Of a stretch of DNA of 64,000 nucleotides, positions 58,880-64,000 are shown one piece after another. Within the stretch, counting starts at the first letter, position 1, and the number at the start of each line of letters is the position of its first letter. Position numbers and translations under genes: made by a program. The DNA comes from Tamlana sp038148895 (GTDB lineage: Bacteria > Bacteroidota > Bacteroidia > Flavobacteriales > Flavobacteriaceae). The stretch lies in assembly GCA_038148895.1 (NCBI GenBank), contig JBBVGQ010000001.1, one strand, 5' to 3'. The notes beneath the pieces are model-generated. The model did not search any database. It was given only the letters and a program-made list of their open reading frames with translations, and was not told the DNA's origin.

Positions 58880-59623
58880 TTAAGAAATTGCAGCTTTCAT
58901 TAATTCTCGATTCATTCGGGCAATATTCTCTAATGAAATGCCTTTAGGACATTCAATCTCGCAGGCTCCAGTATTGGTACAGTTACCAAATCCTTCCAAA
59001 TCCATTTGCGCAACCATGTTCTTAACACGGTCGGCAGCTTCAACTTGCCCCTGTGGCAACAACGCGTATTGCGAAACTTTTGCACCAACAAATAGCATGG
59101 CACTTGAGTTTTTACACGTTGCAACGCATGCACCACAACCAATACAGGTTGCTGCATCCATAGCCTCGTCTGCTGCATGCTTTGAAATTGGAATGGCATT
59201 AGCATCTTGAGTGTTACCGGATGTGTTTACAGAAATGTAACCTCCTGCCTGTTGAATACGCTCAAAAGCGCTTCTATCAACAACCAAATCCTTTATAACT
59301 GGGAACGCTTTTGCTCTAAATGGTTCAATCGTTATGGTATCACCATCTTTAAACATACGCATGTGTAACTGGCAAGTTGTAACGCCACGGTCTGGGCCAT
59401 GGGCCTCACCATTTATATACATGGAACACATACCACAAATACCTTCACGGCAGTCGTGATCGAACGCCACGGGCTCTTCACCTTGTCCAATTAATTGTTC
59501 GTTCAAAACATCCATCATTTCTAAAAAAGACATATGTTCTGAAATATCTGTAACTTTATAATCGACCATTTGACCCTTTGCATTTGAGTCTTTCTGTCTC
59601 CAAATTTTAAGTGTTAAATTCAT
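58880..59623 (-). CDS. sdhB: Succinate dehydrogenase/fumarate reductase iron-sulfur subunit
   Basis: 247 residues carrying the electron relay from FAD to quinone. Three Fe-S centres: 2Fe-2S in DCREGICGMCSMYINGE, 4Fe-4S in CIGCGACVATCKN, 3Fe-4S in CTNTGACEIECPKG. Third gene of sdhCAB, 10 bases after sdhA. The di-heme cytochrome b type (B family) is indicated by the single membrane subunit. Confidence 0.96.
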   Translation of the reverse strand: MNLTLKIWRQKDSNAKGQMVDYKVTDISEHMSFLEMMDVLNEQLIGQGEEPVAFDHDCREGICGMCSMYINGEAHGPDRGVTTCQLHMRMFKDGDTITIEPFRAKAFPVIKDLVVDRSAFERIQQAGGYISVNTSGNTQDANAIPISKHAADEAMDAATCIGCGACVATCKNSSAMLFVGAKVSQYALLPQGQVEAADRVKNMVAQMDLEGFGNCTNTGACEIECPKGISLENIARMNRELMKAAIS

Positions 59624-59633
59624 AATGTCAATC

Positions 59634-61646
59634 TTATTTGTATGAACGTTGTTTTAGTTCAATATCTTTAAACTCTAATTCTTCTTTGTGTAGAACAGCA
59701 TCTGCAGGTTCACCTTTATATTCCCAAGCTGCAACAAATGCAAAATTTTTGTCATCACGTTTTGCTTCACCTTTTTGCTCTCCACTTTCTTCAACAGACT
59801 CTTCACGGAAGTGTCCACCACAAGATTCATTTCGCATTAAAGCATCTTTTGCGAACAATTCCCCTAATTCCAAGAAATCTGCAACACGGCCAGCTTTTTC
59901 CAATTCAGGATTCATTTCGTTGGCATTTCCTGGAACTTTAACTTCTTTCCAGAATTCTTCACGAATTTGCTTTATTTCAGCCATAGCTTCCTTCAAGCCT
60001 TTTTCGTTACGAGCCATACCAACTTTATCCCACATTACTTTTCCTAAACGCTTGTGGAAATAGTCAACAGATTTTGTTCCTTTATTATTAACGAAGAAAT
60101 CAATTCTGTCCTTTACAGCCTTTTCAGCTTCATCAAATTCTTTAGAATCCGTTGGAATTTTTCCAGTTCTTATATCATTTGATAAGTAATCGCCAATCGT
60201 GTATGGCAACACAAAATAGCCGTCAGCCAAACCTTGCATTAACGCCGAAGCACCAAGTCTGTTGGCTCCATGGTCCGAAAAGTTGGCCTCACCAATACAG
60301 TAACATCCGGGAATGGTTGTCATTAAATTATAATCTACCCAAATACCACCCATCGTGTAATGTGTTGCTGGATAAATCATCATTGGCGTTTTATATGGGT
60401 CTTCGTCAACGATTTTCTCGTACATCTGGAACAAGTTTCCATACTTTGCTTCAACTATTTTTTCACCTAGCTCAATGATTTTTTCTTTAGATGGATTTGA
60501 AATGCCATGAATCTTGGCTTGCTCCTTTCCATATCGTTCTATGGCCGAGGCAAAATCCAAATAAACCGCTTCACCCGTTGCATTAACACCATAACCAGCA
60601 TCACAACGTTCTTTTGCAGCACGAGATGCTACATCCCGAGGCACCAAGTTACCAAAAGCAGGATATCTTCTTTCCAAATAGTAGTCTCTATCTTCTTCAG
60701 GGATTTGAGTTGGTTTTAATTTTTTCTCTCTAATGGCCAGCACATCTTCCATTTTCTTTGGTACCCAAATACGCCCATCGTTACGAAGTGATTCAGACAT
60801 CAAAGTCAACTTAGACTGATAATCGCCAGAACGGGGAATACAAGTTGGGTGAATTTGGGTATAACAAGGGTTAGCAAAATATGCTCCCTTTTTATGGATT
60901 TTCCAGGCTGCCGTTACGTTACTTCCCATGGCGTTGGTTGAAAGGAAATAAACATTGCCATAACCGCCCGATGCTATTACGACCGCATGTGCCGAATGAC
61001 GTTCAATTTCTCCTGTAACGAGGTTACGGGCAATAATCCCTCTAGCCTTTCCATCGACAATAACAACATCCAACATTTCATGACGATTGAACATTTCAAT
61101 CTTACCACGTGCAATTTGACGGTTCATTGCTGAATACGCTCCCAACAACAATTGTTGGCCGGTTTGTCCTTTAGCATAGAATGTTCTTGAAACCAAAACA
61201 CCACCAAACGAACGGTTGTCCAATAGTCCACCATAATCACGGGCAAAAGGAACACCTTGGGCCACACATTGGTCAATGATATTTGCCGATACTTCAGCCA
61301 AACGATATACGTTTGCTTCGCGTGAACGATAGTCGCCACCTTTTACTGTATCATAAAATAATCTGTATGTTGAATCACCATCACCTTGATAGTTTTTTGC
61401 AGCATTAATTCCACCTTGTGCCGCAATGGAGTGTGCACGACGGGGAGAATCTTGGTAAGCAAATGCTTTTACATTATAACCTAATTCTGCCAAAGTTGCC
61501 GAGGCAGAACCACCAGCTAAACCAGTCCCAACAACAATAACATCAATATGTCGTTTGTTGGCAGGATTTACAAGGTTGATTTTATCTTTATATGTTGTCC
61601 ATTTATCTTTTATTGGACCTTTTGGTACTTTTGAATCTAAAGCCAT
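59634..61646 (-). CDS. sdhA: Succinate dehydrogenase/fumarate reductase flavoprotein subunit
   Basis: 670 residues: FAD-binding VIVVGTGLAGGSASATLAELG, covalent-FAD His region RRAHSIAAQGGINAAKNYQGDGDS, active-site HPTCIPRSGDYQSKLTLMSE and substrate-binding Arg in SCGGHFREE. Longer than the E. coli subunit, as in B-type enzymes of Bacteroidota. 12 bases after sdhC. Confidence 0.97.
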   Translation of the reverse strand: MALDSKVPKGPIKDKWTTYKDKINLVNPANKRHIDVIVVGTGLAGGSASATLAELGYNVKAFAYQDSPRRAHSIAAQGGINAAKNYQGDGDSTYRLFYDTVKGGDYRSREANVYRLAEVSANIIDQCVAQGVPFARDYGGLLDNRSFGGVLVSRTFYAKGQTGQQLLLGAYSAMNRQIARGKIEMFNRHEMLDVVIVDGKARGIIARNLVTGEIERHSAHAVVIASGGYGNVYFLSTNAMGSNVTAAWKIHKKGAYFANPCYTQIHPTCIPRSGDYQSKLTLMSESLRNDGRIWVPKKMEDVLAIREKKLKPTQIPEEDRDYYLERRYPAFGNLVPRDVASRAAKERCDAGYGVNATGEAVYLDFASAIERYGKEQAKIHGISNPSKEKIIELGEKIVEAKYGNLFQMYEKIVDEDPYKTPMMIYPATHYTMGGIWVDYNLMTTIPGCYCIGEANFSDHGANRLGASALMQGLADGYFVLPYTIGDYLSNDIRTGKIPTDSKEFDEAEKAVKDRIDFFVNNKGTKSVDYFHKRLGKVMWDKVGMARNEKGLKEAMAEIKQIREEFWKEVKVPGNANEMNPELEKAGRVADFLELGELFAKDALMRNESCGGHFREESVEESGEQKGEAKRDDKNFAFVAAWEYKGEPADAVLHKEELEFKDIELKQRSYK

Positions 61647-61658
61647 TTTTATTTCAGA

Positions 61659-62336
61659 TTAATGGTTAAAATGGTGAACTAATGCAATGATTATAAAGCC
61701 TAATGGAATTATAATTGAATATGCCTTACCTAAACTTTTCAATGTTTTTTTCTGACTGGCCGAAGAACCCATTGATTGGAATGCCGAAGTAAATCCATGG
61801 GCCAAATGCAAACCCAAAAGCACAAAGGCTATTACATAAGCAGCTACTCGCCAAGCCGGTGAAAATTTATGATGCAATTCTTCATAATATCTAAAACTTT
61901 CTGTTCCTTCTATCAATCCAGACATGTCACCTTGTATGTATTTTACATTAAGTTCTGGAATCCAAAAATCTATGAAATGAAGTACAATAAAAGCCAAAAT
62001 TACAAGCCCACTATAAATCATGTTTCGGCTCATCCAGGTTGAATTGGCAGCACCATTATTTTTGGCATAAGCAACACCTTGGGCTTTTTTGTTTTTTATT
62101 TCCAAAACAAAACCCATAACAAAATGAAATACAACACCAAAGATTAAAATGGGTTGCAAAGCCAATTGAACCAATGGATTTGTTCCCATAAAATGGGATA
62201 GCTCATTAAATAATTCCTCGCTAAAAAGCGAGGTGATGTTTACTGCTAAATGTATAATTAAGAAAAACATAAGGAAGAATGCAGAAAGTGCCATTGCCAC
62301 TTTTCTCCCTATCGAAGATTTAAAAAATCCGCTCAT
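61659..62336 (-). CDS. sdhC: Succinate dehydrogenase cytochrome b subunit (b558 type)
   Basis: 225 residues from the ATG at 62336 (MSGFFKSSIGRKVAMALSAFFLMFFLIIHL); an upstream in-frame start at 62363 would fall in the promoter. Five helices with His residues for two hemes (LIIHLAVN, FHFVMGFVLE, IVLHFIDFW, LGLHLAHGF) make this a B-type single-subunit anchor that also binds quinone. First gene of sdhCAB; strong promoter 25 bases upstream. Confidence 0.94.
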   Translation of the reverse strand: MSGFFKSSIGRKVAMALSAFFLMFFLIIHLAVNITSLFSEELFNELSHFMGTNPLVQLALQPILIFGVVFHFVMGFVLEIKNKKAQGVAYAKNNGAANSTWMSRNMIYSGLVILAFIVLHFIDFWIPELNVKYIQGDMSGLIEGTESFRYYEELHHKFSPAWRVAAYVIAFVLLGLHLAHGFTSAFQSMGSSASQKKTLKSLGKAYSIIIPLGFIIIALVHHFNH

Positions 62337-62360
62337 TTTTGTAAAGTTAGTTATAATATG

Positions 62361-62391
62361 CAAATGTAGTTTAGCAACGTGTTTTAGACAA
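62361..62391 (-). promoter_or_regulatory. sdhCAB promoter
   Basis: Minus strand: TTG at 62391-62389, 20-base spacer, TACATTTG at 62368-62361; matches the Bacteroidota consensus and gives a leader of about 20 bases to the chosen sdhC start. Confidence 0.7.
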
Positions 62392-62446
62392 GCTATAAAC
62401 TGTTAGTTTTTACTATTTAGAATGGTTTTAAAGTAGGTTTTTGTTC

Positions 62447-62473
62447 AAAAAAAAGCACACTATAAAGTGCGCT
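62447..62473 (-). terminator. Terminator of the T9SS metalloprotease gene
   Basis: Minus strand stem AGCGCACT/AGTGTGCT (one G-U pair, 4-base loop), then eight Ts, 24 bases after the stop. Confidence 0.85.
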
Positions 62474-62496
62474 TATCCTAAATATCCTAATATTGT

Positions 62497-64000
62497 TTAT
62501 TCAACCAATATTTTCTTACTTACCATGGCATTTCCAGAAAAAATATTTATGAAATAAATACCTTTTGAAATAGTGCTTACATCAATTACCTTGATTCTTG
62601 GCGCATTCGCCATATCTATACTTAAGATGGCTCTCCCTGCAATATCAAACAACATTGCTTTCTCCAAATTAAAAGCAGATCCATTTTCAATATACAACAT
62701 GCCTCTCGCAGGGTTTGGGTAAATATTAATTTCATTGGCTATGACTTCTTGTGTTACAATACCTAACGAACAACTGCCTGAGTAATCCGTCATCATAGTT
62801 TGTCCGCACATCTGGGACGTAGTACTAAAATTTTGAATGATCCCTGCCGCCGTGGCATTATCACTATTCAAAAATCTTAAATCTTCACCAGCTGCAATAG
62901 AAAAATGCATAACATCTCCAGTGTCATCAATAACATGACCCAATTGATGGCCATGACCCAATTCATGAAGGGCTACCGTTTCAAAATCAAAAGCCAAACC
63001 AGTTGGATCTGGGCCGTAATTCCACTCAGTATCATTATCAAAAATAACATCCAACTCGGTAACCAAATCCCTTGTATCACCACAAGACCCTGTTGTTGTC
63101 CTGCACTGACCCAGCACTCCATCCTCAAGTGGGTTTGTTGCATCATCAAATGCTATGACATTTGTATCATCGATAACACCTTCTTTGATGGTTGTTGCTG
63201 AGCCTAAAACCCAATTTATCTTAGTTTCACAACGCCAGGTTTCCATAGCTCTTAAAAAAGACTCTTTTGCTGCTGTATTGGCATCAAACTCCGTATGCAT
63301 TTGCCAAGTCATTCCTGTACCTTGCGTTCCGAAATGTTGTGGCAAAATAGCGACACCCGCCCTATTATAATTTAGAAGAGCATATGAAACGACCAAGATT
63401 TCGGTTGAAACAATTGAGGCAGAAGTGTTATCAGTGACTCTAATGTTGCCCGTACCAGCTTCTGTAGGTACTTCAACCACAATGGTACCATCATCCCAAG
63501 ACAAAATTTGGGAAGTCAGTGCCTCAACAAAACTTGCTCCTCCGTCATCTGCATTTTCAAATTCAACTTTCCCTGGATTAGCACCAAAACCAGAACCTGT
63601 TATTGTTATAGTATCTCCATTTCCTGCCGTAACAGTTAAAGGCTCAACTCCTGTAATAGCAGGTGCTAAAGCTCCACTACTCTTATCTGCTAACAATGCT
63701 GACTTAGCAGCGACGTCAAACGAAACCAATTCTTTATATGGTTCTTTTGTAATCGCCGTAATTTGATTATACAAATTATTAGAAATGTTCTTACTCTTCT
63801 TAAAAGGGTTAGTGGCTACGTTGTTCAACAAATCATATTTATAAAATCCTTGTAAAGAACTGTAAGCCTTATATTTTTTCAAACTGGATTTAGCATGAGA
63901 TGCTAATGCAATATTATTATCATAAAGCGTAAACACACCCGTGTCATTTATATTCAACTTTAAACTTGGTGTTATTGTTTGTGTAATAGACTCAATAGTG
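62497..64000 (-). CDS. T9SS-secreted metalloprotease with IPT/TIG domain (5' end beyond the window)
   Basis: At least 500 residues; the frame stays open to the right edge with no convincing start, so the signal peptide is off the window. Visible: a TIG/IPT beta domain (ITGVEPLTVTAGNGDTITITGSGFGANPGKVEF), then a matrixin-like catalytic domain with HELGHGHQLGH, the zinc site of metzincins though with Gln in place of the usual Gly, and a Met-turn candidate (GDVMHFS). The C-terminus (INIYPNPARGMLYIENG...KGIYFINIFSG) is a type A T9SS sorting domain. Secreted, likely to the surface. Confidence 0.85.
   Translation of the reverse strand, partial: TIESITQTITPSLKLNINDTGVFTLYDNNIALASHAKSSLKKYKAYSSLQGFYKYDLLNNVATNPFKKSKNISNNLYNQITAITKEPYKELVSFDVAAKSALLADKSSGALAPAITGVEPLTVTAGNGDTITITGSGFGANPGKVEFENADDGGASFVEALTSQILSWDDGTIVVEVPTEAGTGNIRVTDNTSASIVSTEILVVSYALLNYNRAGVAILPQHFGTQGTGMTWQMHTEFDANTAAKESFLRAMETWRCETKINWVLGSATTIKEGVIDDTNVIAFDDATNPLEDGVLGQCRTTTGSCGDTRDLVTELDVIFDNDTEWNYGPDPTGLAFDFETVALHELGHGHQLGHVIDDTGDVMHFSIAAGEDLRFLNSDNATAAGIIQNFSTTSQMCGQTMMTDYSGSCSLGIVTQEVIANEINIYPNPARGMLYIENGSAFNLEKAMLFDIAGRAILSIDMANAPRIKVIDVSTISKGIYFINIFSGNAMVSKKILVE

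Noticed and set aside
1..64000. CRISPR arrays, tRNA or rRNA genes, IS elements, prophage
   Set aside because: No regular spaced direct repeats, no tRNA cloverleaf, no transposase or integrase frames and no phage structural genes were seen on reading both strands.

Overview
The window comes from the chromosome of a Bacteroidota bacterium, almost certainly a gliding member of the Flavobacteriaceae. The signs are low GC, weak or absent Shine-Dalgarno sites, flavobacterial promoters (TAnnTTTG at -7, TTTG near -33), gldD/gldE gliding genes, two secreted enzymes with type IX secretion (T9SS) sorting tails, and Bacteroidota-specific families (DUF3098, DUF3127, DUF4199, DUF4301, GGGP synthase, extended L21). 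It is mostly ordinary core genome: dense and short-operon, with no stretch over 300 bases without a gene, and no tRNA, rRNA, IS element, prophage or CRISPR array that I can see.

Layout. 0-5 kb: a glycosyltransferase/methyltransferase pair, then leuS with a SemiSWEET gene on the other strand. 5-11 kb: an EamA exporter, then the envelope cluster ftsX, lipoprotein, DUF3098, uppP, truB, interrupted by an opposing glycerate kinase. 11-18 kb: housekeeping and repair genes (tag, aat, greA, HIT, DUF3127, histidine kinase, NodB deacetylase). 18-24 kb: a TonB-dependent receptor under a TPP riboswitch, with arfB, DUF4301, a NadR-like kinase and a PnuC-type transporter upstream; the receptor and transporter look like the outer- and inner-membrane halves of thiamine uptake. 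24-28 kb: tandem PL11 rhamnogalacturonan lyases, only the first with a T9SS tail. 28-31 kb: GGGP synthase, a phosphopantetheinyl transferase and ahcY. 31-33 kb: a small nuclease island (PD-(D/E)XK protein divergent from a Vsr-like endonuclease). 33-41 kb: rplU-rpmA, a Cys-rich metal lipoprotein, mutY-ssb-gldE-gldD, HU, a 30-residue basic protein and RNase G. 41-48 kb: two secreted DUF3857/transglutaminase-type proteins, an aldo/keto reductase, an OmpA lipoprotein and exonuclease III. 48-58 kb: a very large outer-membrane protein, then a metal-efflux operon (His-rich protein, CusA fused to a TolC-like factor, CusB adaptor) and an M28 peptidase. 58-64 kb: sdhCAB and a T9SS metalloprotease cut by the window edge.

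Most notable: (1) a dispersed hairpin repeat with core CTTCGACTGCGCTCAG in four copies, three of them in frame inside leuS, truB and the TonB receptor, with compensatory changes in the terminal stem; (2) an inner-membrane pump fused to an outer-membrane factor through an apparent internal signal peptide; (3) a two-gene nuclease island without a methyltransferase; (4) a transglutaminase-fold pair in which the second member has lost its cysteine; (5) an SSB-type acidic tip on the OB-fold protein DUF3127; (6) a conserved-looking 30-residue basic gene. All identifications come from reading the sequence; no database search was run.
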